Of a DNA stretch of 64,000 nucleotides, positions 57,174-64,000 are shown one piece after another. Below the pieces are notes generated by a model, which was given only the letters and a program-made list of their open reading frames with translations, was not told where the DNA came from and did not search any database. The stretch's first letter is position 1. Each line of letters begins with the position of its first letter. A program made the translations under genes and the position numbers. The stretch lies in assembly GCA_001580565.1 (NCBI GenBank), contig LRBF01000030.1, positions 1 through 64,000 on the forward strand, given 5' to 3'. The DNA comes from Caballeronia megalochromosomata. GTDB lineage: Bacteria > Pseudomonadota > Gammaproteobacteria > Burkholderiales > Burkholderiaceae.

Positions 57174-57245
57174 CTTCCCCTCCGTGGTGGTGTGACGCGC
57201 TGGGTTGTCGGTTGCTAAAAATGAAACCGTGCGGAACGGCAGCCC

Positions 57246-57449
57246 TTAGACGGGCACCTTTTTCAACATTTCGATGCCAACCTGGCCCGCGGCGATCTCG
57301 CGCAGCGCGACGACGGTCGGCTTGTCGCGGCTCTCGATTTTCGGCGTGTGGCCCTGCGCGAGCTGGCGCGCGCGATACGTTGCCGCAAGCGCGAGCTCGA
57401 AGCGATTCGGGATTTGTTTCAGGCAGTCTTCGACGGTGATGCGGGCCAT
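57246..57449 (-). CDS. rpoZ: RNA polymerase omega subunit
   Basis: The 67-residue protein has [30 protein letters not shown], the omega signature: a conserved ITVEDCL start and a RFELALAA helix. It stabilises beta-prime folding and supports the RelA/ppGpp response. The gene stands between gmk and relA/spoT in the usual order, with about 70-base gaps on both sides. Confidence 0.96.
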   Translation of the reverse strand: MARITVEDCLKQIPNRFELALAATYRARQLAQGHTPKIESRDKPTVVALREIAAGQVGIEMLKKVPV

Positions 57450-57518
57450 GTTTGTTTCCTTCTCAATATGGGTTTTATTCTACCTTATGTGACCGAACGA
57501 CCCGGCCACTGCAGTGCG

Positions 57519-58193
57519 TCATGCCTGCGGCGTGGAGTGGATCCCGAGGTCCACGAAAAGCTGTGTGTTGCGCGCGTATTGCGACGTGAAACGCAGGCGC
57601 GTGGCGGCGACGAGGCAGCGCAGTTCGTTGAGCGCGCGATCGAAGTTCTCGTTGATGACGACATATTCCGCTTCCGATGCATGCGCCATCTCGCTACCCG
57701 CCGCGAGCAGGCGCCGCACGATCACTTTGTCGGAATCCTGGCCGCGTTTCTTGAGGCGGTCTTCGAGCGCGTCGAGCGACGGCGGCAGGATGAAAATTTC
57801 CACCGCGTTGCGGAACTGCTTCTTCACCTGCTGCGCGCCCTGCCAGTCGATCTCCAGCAGCACGTCGTGACCCTGCTTCATCTGGTCCGCGATCCACAGC
57901 TTCGAGGTCGCGTAGTAGTTGCCGTGCACTTCGGCGCTTTCGAGGAACTCGCCCTTTTCGCGCCGCTCCATGAATTCGTCGACGGATACGAAGTGATACT
58001 GCACGCCGTTGGTTTCCTTCGAACGCGCTTCACGCGTCGTGTACGAAACCGACAGGAGAATGTCCTTGTCCTCGGCGAGCAGCGCGTTCACGAGCGTGGA
58101 CTTGCCCGCGCCCGAGGGCGCGACCACCATGAACAGATTGCCCGGATAGATGCCCGTATAGTGGCTGTGCGAGCGGTGCGTGGTATTCGGCAT
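57519..58193 (-). CDS. gmk: Guanylate kinase
   Basis: Gmk phosphorylates GMP to GDP. The P-loop is APSGAGKS at 25-32. The GMP-binding segment has [21 protein letters not shown]. The 224-residue protein has a slightly long N-terminal extension ([13 protein letters not shown]) compared with most family members of about 207. It starts 9 bases after the yicC stop, so the two are likely co-transcribed. Confidence 0.96.
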   Translation of the reverse strand: MPNTTHRSHSHYTGIYPGNLFMVVAPSGAGKSTLVNALLAEDKDILLSVSYTTREARSKETNGVQYHFVSVDEFMERREKGEFLESAEVHGNYYATSKLWIADQMKQGHDVLLEIDWQGAQQVKKQFRNAVEIFILPPSLDALEDRLKKRGQDSDKVIVRRLLAAGSEMAHASEAEYVVINENFDRALNELRCLVAATRLRFTSQYARNTQLFVDLGIHSTPQA

Positions 58194-58202
58194 GATGTTG
58201 CG

Positions 58203-59147
58203 TTACTCCAGATTCTGTACTTGCTCGCGCATTTGCTCGATGAGCAGCTTGAGCGTCATCGAGGCGTCGGCGAGTTCCTTCGCGGCCGCCTTCGAGCCGA
58301 GCGTGTTCGCTTCGCGGTTCAGTTCCTGCATCATGAAGTCGAGCCGCTTGCCGACCTTGCCGCCCTTTTGCAGCACGTGGCGCGTCTCGGCGAGATGCGC
58401 GGTGAGACGCTGCAATTCTTCCGCGATATCGATGCGGATGCCGTACATCGTCACTTCCTGGCGGATGCGTTCGGCGATTTCCTCGCGCGGCACGCTGGTG
58501 GCCGTGGCGCCTTCGGACGTCGCGATGCCGAGCGCGTCCTGCAGGCGCTCGACGATCTTCTGCTGATGCTTCGCGATGAGTTCCGGCACGAGCGGCGTGA
58601 TGCGCGCGACGATCGCTTCCATCTCCGTCACGCTGTCGATGAGCACGCGGCCGAGCGCCGCGCCTTCACGCGCGCGCACGTCGATGAGATCGGCGATCGC
58701 CTGCTTGCCGCACGCGAGCACGGCTTCGCGCAACGTGTCCTGCGACACCGCGCTTTCCGCGAGCACGCCGGGCCAGCGCAGGATTTCGCCGGTGCGCATG
58801 CGTTCGGCGTCGGGATAGACGTCGAGCACGGCGCGCTCGAGCGTGGCGAGCTGCGTGAGCGCCTCGCGATTGAGCGCGCCCGCGTTCGCGGTCTGTTCGA
58901 CGCGATTCAGGTTGATGCGGATATCGACCTTGCCGCGCGAAAGCTTGGTCATCAGCATTTCGCGCAATTGCGGCTCGGTCGCGCGCACGTCTTCGGGCAT
59001 GCGGAAATTCAGGTCGAGAAAGCGCGAATTCACCGTGCGCAATTCCACCGATACGCCGACGCCCGAACCGCCCGCGCCATTGGGTCCCGCGCCATCCGCG
59101 ACGACTTCGCGCGTCGCGCTGGCATAGCCTGTCATGCTGTAGATCAT
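58203..59147 (-). CDS. YicC family protein (stress-associated endoribonuclease family)
   Basis: The 314-residue protein starts [15 protein letters not shown] with the YicC-conserved [27 protein letters not shown] and [18 protein letters not shown] near the C-terminus are the two family blocks. E. coli YicC has been reported as an endoribonuclease. It is the first gene of the yicC-gmk-rpoZ-spoT block. The 250-base gap upstream separates it from the divergent rph. Confidence 0.92.
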   Translation of the reverse strand: MIYSMTGYASATREVVADGAGPNGAGGSGVGVSVELRTVNSRFLDLNFRMPEDVRATEPQLREMLMTKLSRGKVDIRINLNRVEQTANAGALNREALTQLATLERAVLDVYPDAERMRTGEILRWPGVLAESAVSQDTLREAVLACGKQAIADLIDVRAREGAALGRVLIDSVTEMEAIVARITPLVPELIAKHQQKIVERLQDALGIATSEGATATSVPREEIAERIRQEVTMYGIRIDIAEELQRLTAHLAETRHVLQKGGKVGKRLDFMMQELNREANTLGSKAAAKELADASMTLKLLIEQMREQVQNLE

Positions 59148-59398
59148 GGTACGTCTCGCGATGTACGCCTTCCTTGCGAAGGCCGATTCAACGAAACGCC
59201 CGGGCGCTCTCGAGGTGCTCTGGGATTGGCACGCGTTTGGCCGCCGGGCGAGGAATCCGCATTATCCCATTTTTGGCGCGAAGCCCGCCCGGATGGCAGT
59301 CCGCGCCCGTGATGCGCGCGCAACGCCGGCGGGTGATTGACGATAAAATCGCTCCATTCCGCGGGGTTTTGCCCGTCAACTTCCTGTTCTCATTGCCC

Positions 59399-60157
59399 AT
59401 GACCGACTCTCCCCTTCTCAAGGCTTCTCCTCCGCGCCCGAGCGGCCGCCGCGCGAATCAGCTGCGCGACGTGCGCATCACGCGCAATTACACGAAGCAC
59501 GCGGAAGGCTCGGTGCTCGTCGAATTCGGCGATACCAAGGTGATCTGCACCGCGAGCGTCGCCGAACGCGTGCCGGAGTTCCTGCGCGGACGCGAACAAG
59601 GCTGGCTCACCGCCGAATACGGCATGCTGCCGCGCGCGACGCATACACGCAGCGACCGCGAAGCCGCGCGCGGCAAGCAGACGGGACGCACGCAGGAAAT
59701 CCAGCGCCTGATCGGCCGCGCGCTGCGCTCGGTGTTCGACCTGAACGCACTCGGCGCGCGCACGCTGCATATCGATTGCGACGTGATCCAGGCCGACGGC
59801 GGCACGCGCACGGCGAGCATCACGGGCGCCTTCGTCGCGGCGCACGATGCGGTCGGCAAACTGCTCGCGGCGGGCAAGATCGCGAAGACACCGGTGAAGG
59901 ACTTCGTCGCGGCGATTTCGGTCGGCGTTTTCGAAGGCTCGCCGGTGCTCGATCTCGACTACGACGAAGACTCGCAATGCGACACCGACATGAACGTCGT
60001 GATGACGGGCGCGGGCGGCTTCGTCGAAGTACAGGGCACGGCGGAGGGCGCGCCCTTCACGCGCGACGAGATGAACGAGCTGATCGCCCTCGCCGACAGC
60101 GGCATCAAGGCGCTGATCCTGAAGCAGAAGGAAGCACTGGGGATTCACGGTGTCTGA
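59399..60157 (+). CDS. rph: Ribonuclease PH
   Basis: RNase PH trims tRNA 3' ends by phosphorolysis and forms a hexameric ring. The 252-residue protein has [19 protein letters not shown], the typical start, then [18 protein letters not shown] and [16 protein letters not shown]. The [19 protein letters not shown] segment carries phosphate-binding residues. The start at 59399 discards an upstream frame without a ribosome site. The last eight bases overlap rdgB. Confidence 0.96.
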   Translation: MTDSPLLKASPPRPSGRRANQLRDVRITRNYTKHAEGSVLVEFGDTKVICTASVAERVPEFLRGREQGWLTAEYGMLPRATHTRSDREAARGKQTGRTQEIQRLIGRALRSVFDLNALGARTLHIDCDVIQADGGTRTASITGAFVAAHDAVGKLLAAGKIAKTPVKDFVAAISVGVFEGSPVLDLDYDEDSQCDTDMNVVMTGAGGFVEVQGTAEGAPFTRDEMNELIALADSGIKALILKQKEALGIHGV

Positions 60158-60767
60158 CGCACAGGGTCTCGGCCGCGTGGTGCTCGCATCGAACAATGCG
60201 GGCAAGCTGCGCGAATTCGCATCGCTTCTGGATGCGGCGGGCATCGAACTGATCGCGCAGGGCGAACTCGGCGTGCCCGAAGCGCCGGAGCCGCATGTGA
60301 CCTTCGTCGAGAATGCGCTGGCGAAGGCGCGGCACGCATCGACGCTCACCGGACTGCCCGCGCTCGCCGACGATTCCGGCCTGTGCGTGCGCGCGCTGAA
60401 CGGCGCGCCGGGCGTGTATTCGGCACGCTATGCGTCGCTCAACGGCGGCGAAAAGAGCGACGCCGCGAACAACGCACGCCTCGTCGCCGATCTCGCCGGT
60501 CAAACCGATCGCCGCGCGTATTACTTCTGCGTGCTCGTGCTCGTGCGTCACGCGGACGATCCCGAGCCGCTCATCGCGGAAGGCCGCTGGCATGGCGAGG
60601 TGATCGACGTCCCGCGAGGTGCAAACGGTTTCGGCTACGATCCGCACTTTTTCCTGCCGACGCTCAACGCGAGCGCCGCCGAACTCGATCCGGCGCGCAA
60701 GAACGCGCTGAGTCATCGCGCGCTCGCGCTGCGTGATCTGCTGCAACGACTGAAGGAACTTGCGTGA
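60150..60767 (+). CDS. rdgB: XTP/dITP pyrophosphatase RdgB
   Basis: RdgB removes non-canonical purine nucleotides (XTP, dITP) to pyrophosphate and monophosphate. The 205-residue protein starts with GTG at 60150, overlapping the rph end. [19 protein letters not shown] and [21 protein letters not shown] are family signatures, with [21 protein letters not shown] in the core. Its TGA overlaps the hemW GTG by four bases. Confidence 0.95.
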   Translation: MSDAQGLGRVVLASNNAGKLREFASLLDAAGIELIAQGELGVPEAPEPHVTFVENALAKARHASTLTGLPALADDSGLCVRALNGAPGVYSARYASLNGGEKSDAANNARLVADLAGQTDRRAYYFCVLVLVRHADDPEPLIAEGRWHGEVIDVPRGANGFGYDPHFFLPTLNASAAELDPARKNALSHRALALRDLLQRLKELA

Positions 60768-61987
60768 GCGCCGGACCGAAGACCATCAACGTCGTGCAGG
60801 CTTTCACGTCGCCGGGCAGCATCCGGCTGACGTCGCTGCCGCCGCTCGCGCTGTACGTGCATTTCCCGTGGTGCGTGCGCAAGTGCCCTTACTGCGACTT
60901 CAATTCGCACGAATGGAAAGACGACGCGTTCCCCGAGGACCGCTATCTCGACGCCTTGCGCGCCGATCTTGAAAGCGCGCTGCCGCTCGTGTGGGGACGG
61001 CAGGTGCATACGATCTTCATCGGTGGCGGCACGCCGTCGCTGCTGTCGGCCAAAGGCCTGGACCGGCTGCTTTCCGATGCGCGCGCGTTGCTGCCCATCG
61101 ATGCCGATGCGGAGATCACGCTCGAAGCCAACCCCGGCACGTTCGAGGCCGCGAAATTCGCGTCGTTCCGTGCGAGCGGGGTGAACCGGTTGTCGATCGG
61201 CATTCAGAGCTTCAATGAGGCGCATCTGAAGGCGCTCGGCCGCATCCACGACGCGACGCAGGCACGTAAAGCCGTCGAAATCGCCGCGAAGCATTTCGAC
61301 AACTTCAATCTCGATCTGATGTTCGCGCTGCCGCAGCAATCGCTCGACGAATGCAGGCATGACATCGACACGGCCATTTCCTTCGCGCCGCCGCATCTGT
61401 CGCTGTATCACCTGACGATGGAGCCGAACACGCTCTTCGCCAAATACCCGCCCGCCCTGCCCGACGACGACGCCTCCGCCGACATGCAGGACTGGATTCA
61501 CGAACGCACGCAAGAAGCCGGTTACGCGCATTACGAAGTGTCGGCGTATGCGAAGCCGCATCGGCAGAGCCGGCACAATCTGAACTACTGGCGCTTCGGC
61601 GACTATCTCGGCATCGGCGCGGGCGCGCATACGAAGCTGTCGTTTCCGTCGAAAATTCTGCGTCAGGCGCGCTTCAAGCATCCCGCGACGTATATGGATC
61701 AGGCGCTCTCGCCCTCCGAAACCGCCATTCAGGAAGAACGCGATGTCGGCCCGCGCGATCTGCCGTTCGAATTCATGCTGAACACGCTGCGGCTCGTCGA
61801 AGGTTTTCCGGTGCATTCGTTCATCGAGCGCACGGGGCTTGCGCTGTCCGCGATCGAGCCCGCGCTCGTCGAAGCGGAGAAGCGCGGGCTCATCACGCGC
61901 GATATCGAACGCATTGCGCCGACCGAACTCGGCCAGCGCTTTCTCAACGATCTGCAGGAGCTGTTCCTGAAGGACCCGCAAAATTGA
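60764..61987 (+). CDS. hemW: HemW, heme chaperone (HemN-like radical SAM)
   Basis: The 407-residue HemN homologue does not make heme; HemW loads heme into respiratory enzymes. The radical-SAM motif is FPWCVRKCPYCDFNSH (CxxxCxxC without the fourth Cys of HemN). HNLNYWRFGDYLGIGAGAH near residue 270 is the HNxxYW heme-binding feature of HemW. GTG start at 60764. The stop overlaps the next gene by four bases. It is in the rph-rdgB-hemW-MFS unit. Confidence 0.93.
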   Translation: MSAGPKTINVVQAFTSPGSIRLTSLPPLALYVHFPWCVRKCPYCDFNSHEWKDDAFPEDRYLDALRADLESALPLVWGRQVHTIFIGGGTPSLLSAKGLDRLLSDARALLPIDADAEITLEANPGTFEAAKFASFRASGVNRLSIGIQSFNEAHLKALGRIHDATQARKAVEIAAKHFDNFNLDLMFALPQQSLDECRHDIDTAISFAPPHLSLYHLTMEPNTLFAKYPPALPDDDASADMQDWIHERTQEAGYAHYEVSAYAKPHRQSRHNLNYWRFGDYLGIGAGAHTKLSFPSKILRQARFKHPATYMDQALSPSETAIQEERDVGPRDLPFEFMLNTLRLVEGFPVHSFIERTGLALSAIEPALVEAEKRGLITRDIERIAPTELGQRFLNDLQELFLKDPQN

Positions 61988-63207
61988 GCGCGCCGACGAT
62001 GGCGCGGGACTCGGTGATGCGGCACCGTCCGTTTGCGCTCTTCTGGACCGCGCGGGTGATGTCGTCGGTGGCGTTTCAGATGATGTCGGTCGCGATCGGA
62101 TGGCAGGTCTATTCGATCACGCATAGCGCTTACGCGCTCGGTCTCGTCGGCCTCGCGCAATTCCTGCCGATGTTCGTGCTGACGCTCGTCGTCGGGCACG
62201 TCGCGGATCGTTACGACAGGCGCACGATCGCGTATGTGTGCCAGTCCATCGAAGGCGTCGCCGCACTCGTGCTGTGTCTCGGCGCGTGGCACGGCTGGCA
62301 TGATGTCGCGCCCATCTACGTGATCGCCGCCGTCACGGGCGCGGCGCGCGCGTTCGAATCGCCGTCGATGGCGGCGCTCCTGCCGAATCTCGTCGCGCGC
62401 AATCAGTTGCAGCATGCGAGCGCGTGGTCGACTTCCGCAAATCAGACCGCGCAGATCCTCGGCCCCGCGATGGGCGGCGTGCTCTACGGGCTCGGCGCGC
62501 TGACGGTGTACGGCGCGGTGAGCGTCGCGTTTCTCGTCGCGGCGTGCGCGGTGGCCGCGATCAGGATCGACGAAGCGGTGCGCATGCGCGCGCCGTTGTC
62601 GCTGGAGGCGCTTTTTTCCGGCATCGGCTTCATCCGCAGCAAGCCGGTGATTCTCGGCGCGCTGTCGCTGGATCTCTTCGCTGTTTTGCTCGGCGGCGCG
62701 ACCGCGCTTTTGCCGGTGTACGCGCGCGACATCCTGCACACGGGGCCGTGGGGACTCGGGATTCTGCGCGCGGCGCCCGCGGTCGGCGCGCTCGCGGGAT
62801 CGATCTGGCTCGCGCATTTTCCGTTGCGGCAGCGCGCGGGCAATGCGCTGTTCGGCGGCGTGATCGCGTTCGGCATCGCCACGCTCGTGTTCGGGCTGTC
62901 GCGCAATATTTATGTGTCGCTCGTGGCGCTCGCGGCGCTGGGGGCGTCGGATGTGATCAGCGTGGTCGTGCGCATGTCGCTCGTGCAGTTGCAGACGCCC
63001 GATGAGATGCGCGGGCGCGTCGGCGCGATCAATTCGCTGTTCATCGGGACGTCGAATCAGCTCGGCGAGTTCGAATCGGGGATGACGGCGGGGCTGTTCG
63101 GCGCGGTGCCGGCGGTGCTGATTGGCGGGATTGGCACGATCGTCGTCGCGCTTGTGTGGATGCGGCTTTTTCCCGCGCTCAGGGCGACGAAATCGCTCGA
63201 AGGCTGA
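61984..63207 (+). CDS. MFS transporter, EntS-like (MFS_3)
   Basis: The 407-residue inner-membrane protein has about 12 hydrophobic segments. FALFWTARVMSSVAFQMMSVA is the MFS_3/EntS-type start, with VGHVADRYDRRT as motif A between helices 2 and 3. Its TTG start at 61984 overlaps the hemW stop by four bases; an ATG at 61999 is an alternative. EntS exports enterobactin, but no siderophore gene lies here and the substrate is unknown. It closes the rph-rdgB-hemW block. Confidence 0.86.
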   Translation: MSAPTMARDSVMRHRPFALFWTARVMSSVAFQMMSVAIGWQVYSITHSAYALGLVGLAQFLPMFVLTLVVGHVADRYDRRTIAYVCQSIEGVAALVLCLGAWHGWHDVAPIYVIAAVTGAARAFESPSMAALLPNLVARNQLQHASAWSTSANQTAQILGPAMGGVLYGLGALTVYGAVSVAFLVAACAVAAIRIDEAVRMRAPLSLEALFSGIGFIRSKPVILGALSLDLFAVLLGGATALLPVYARDILHTGPWGLGILRAAPAVGALAGSIWLAHFPLRQRAGNALFGGVIAFGIATLVFGLSRNIYVSLVALAALGASDVISVVVRMSLVQLQTPDEMRGRVGAINSLFIGTSNQLGEFESGMTAGLFGAVPAVLIGGIGTIVVALVWMRLFPALRATKSLEG

Positions 63208-63210
63208 GCG

Positions 63211-63240
63211 TTACTGTATGACGTTCACTTGCGTTATAAT
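63211..63240 (+). promoter_or_regulatory. Promoter of tRNA-Ser
   Basis: TTACTG (63211-63216) and TATAAT (63235-63240) are spaced by 18 bases; the tRNA starts 12 bases after the -10 box. Confidence 0.65.
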
Positions 63241-63252
63241 GCGCGCCTTGCT

Positions 63253-63342
63253 GGAGGTGTGGCCGAGCGGTTTAAGGCACCGGTCTTGAAAACCGGCGAA
63301 GGAGCGATCCTTCCGTGAGTTCGAATCTCACCGCCTCCGCCA
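63253..63342 (+). tRNA. tRNA-Ser(TGA)
   Basis: GGAGGTG and CGCCTCC pair with one G-T wobble, with discriminator G and encoded CCA. The anticodon arm CCGGT-CTTGAAA-ACCGG gives TGA, reading TCA. The long variable arm GCGAAGGAGCGATCCTTCCGT fits class II serine tRNA. Length is 90 bases. Confidence 0.97.
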
Positions 63343-63506
63343 GCACCCCTATCCGCGCTTGTCCTCTTCCGTCTGAAACGATCCCCGAAACACCCGCCAG
63401 ACAAGGCTCTTAGCCGAAACGCGTGAAAATTAGTTATCCGAATTCATCGCCTATAATCTCCTTCCGTCGTGATTTTTATAGGGGGCCAGTTAGGGGGTCT
63501 GGACGT

Positions 63507-63650
63507 ATGCCGAAGATAGCGCGGGAATTGGGAGCATTGGCCGTATCTCGAATTACACCGCCAGGCCAACATGCGGTCGGGAAGGTTCCGGGGTTGCGGC
63601 TTCGAGTGAAAGAGAGCGTCGCGCGAGCGTGGATTCTGGACGTCATATAA
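63507..63650 (+). pseudogene. Truncated tyrosine-recombinase (phage integrase) N-terminus
   Basis: The 47-residue frame begins MPKIARELGALAVSRITPPGQ and then GLRLRVKESVARAWIL, which resembles the start of Burkholderia P4-type integrases (PKxAKELGALAVSRLTxPG...GLxLRV). It stops at 63648 instead of continuing for about 350 residues. No catalytic Arg-His-Arg-Tyr region is present. It begins 164 bases downstream of tRNA-Ser. The longer frame from 63423 adds no recognisable residues. Treated as a decayed integrase. Confidence 0.75.
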
Positions 63651-63784
63651 AATTGGGGACGTTATCGCGTATTTGTTCCGCTTTAAGATAAAAACAATAA
63701 AATAGGCACTCCCTCACTCTCACGCGTGCGAGCCACCATTTTGGCGCACTCAACGAAATGGTCGCGCTGTCCACACGCCGAACC

Positions 63785-63988
63785 ATGACACCCGACGAAT
63801 TTCAAACCGCTCTCGCCCGACTCGGCTGGAAACAGTCCGACTTCTGCCGCATGGCGGATGTGGACAAGAACACACCGAGCCGCTGGATCAAGGGCGTGAC
63901 ACCCATTCCCGGATGGGCCGGCCGCTTCCTCGGCATGGCGCTACAGATTCGCCAACTGGCCGCGCTGATCGAGCCGCCGAAGGCGTGA
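63785..63988 (+). CDS. Small helix-turn-helix (phage/island-type) DNA-binding protein
   Basis: The 67-residue protein begins MTPDEFQTALARLGWKQSDF. The helices LARLGWKQSDFCRMAD and NTPSRWIKGVTPIPGW match the helix-turn-helix of XRE-like regulators (Q-x3-F-A-x3-DxxTPSRWIxGxxP). Close relatives occur in Burkholderia genomic islands. No integrase or partner gene lies in the window after it. The start at 63785 is preferred over 63758. Its role is unknown; it would repress or regulate island genes. Confidence 0.75.
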   Translation: MTPDEFQTALARLGWKQSDFCRMADVDKNTPSRWIKGVTPIPGWAGRFLGMALQIRQLAALIEPPKA

Positions 63989-64000
63989 CGGGCAGGCGCG

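Noticed and set aside
54687..57218. 843-codon plus-strand frame opposite relA/spoT
   Set aside because: SpoT is clear on the minus strand; the frame is low-complexity Arg/Val shadow.

Overview
The window is GC-rich, densely coded, reads on both strands and has no assembly breaks. Gene content and order point to the chromosome of a betaproteobacterium of the Burkholderia / Paraburkholderia / Caballeronia group. The pointers are hemL-ribD-ribE-ribBA-ribH-nusB, yicC-gmk-rpoZ-relA/spoT, rph-rdgB-hemW, an OpcP-type porin, a lumazine synthase with an acidic tail, and a GCAAAGAAAGTAG-type palindromic repeat common in these genomes. The genus assignment is inference; no rRNA gene is present.

Layout. 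1-4.3 kb: intergenic repeat, prolyl oligopeptidase, a Bcr/CflA exporter and a small EVE-like protein. 4.4-11 kb: heme (hemL) and riboflavin synthesis, nusB and an aminotransferase. The RibBA there has a RibA half without zinc cysteines. 11-17.5 kb: a lytic transglycosylase, UbiD, a Ser-Lys type asparaginase, a LysE exporter, a threonine/serine dehydratase and a Pro-rich exported protein. 17.5-25.9 kb: a sparse stretch, then yggT, tRNA-Gly, trmB, uppP, a DUF1439-like protein, a YkgJ-like protein, hemN, an amidase and dsbB. 26.1-34.9 kb: a complete purine salvage/catabolism block on the plus strand (xdhA, xdhB, xdhC, an Add-type deaminase that looks adenine-specific, a purine permease, guanine deaminase).

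35.4-42.7 kb is the most interesting part. Seven overlapping minus-strand genes encode a CDP-alcohol phosphatidyltransferase, a 2OG-Fe(II) oxygenase, an HpnL-like flippase, a stand-alone nucleotidyltransferase, a PEP mutase-nucleotidyltransferase fusion, phosphonopyruvate decarboxylase and 2-aminoethylphosphonate (AEP) transaminase. Read together they suggest: PEP to phosphonopyruvate to phosphonoacetaldehyde to AEP, activation to CMP-AEP, transfer to a lipid alcohol, and possible hydroxylation and flipping. That would be a membrane phosphonolipid pathway. The three AEP-forming steps are well supported by motifs; the lipid endpoint is inference.

42.8-54.2 kb: a DUF4136-like lipoprotein, pepN, fbp, tRNA-Thr, two small orphan genes, a periplasmic chorismate mutase, a DnaQ-like/GIY-YIG fusion nuclease, a porin, greB and two identical tRNA-Arg(ACG) genes. 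54.2-63.2 kb: a NinX-like (DUF2591) protein, relA/spoT, rpoZ, gmk, yicC, rph, rdgB, hemW and an MFS exporter. From 63.25 kb, tRNA-Ser(TGA) is followed by a truncated integrase start and a small phage-type helix-turn-helix gene, so the window probably ends inside a tRNA-linked island.
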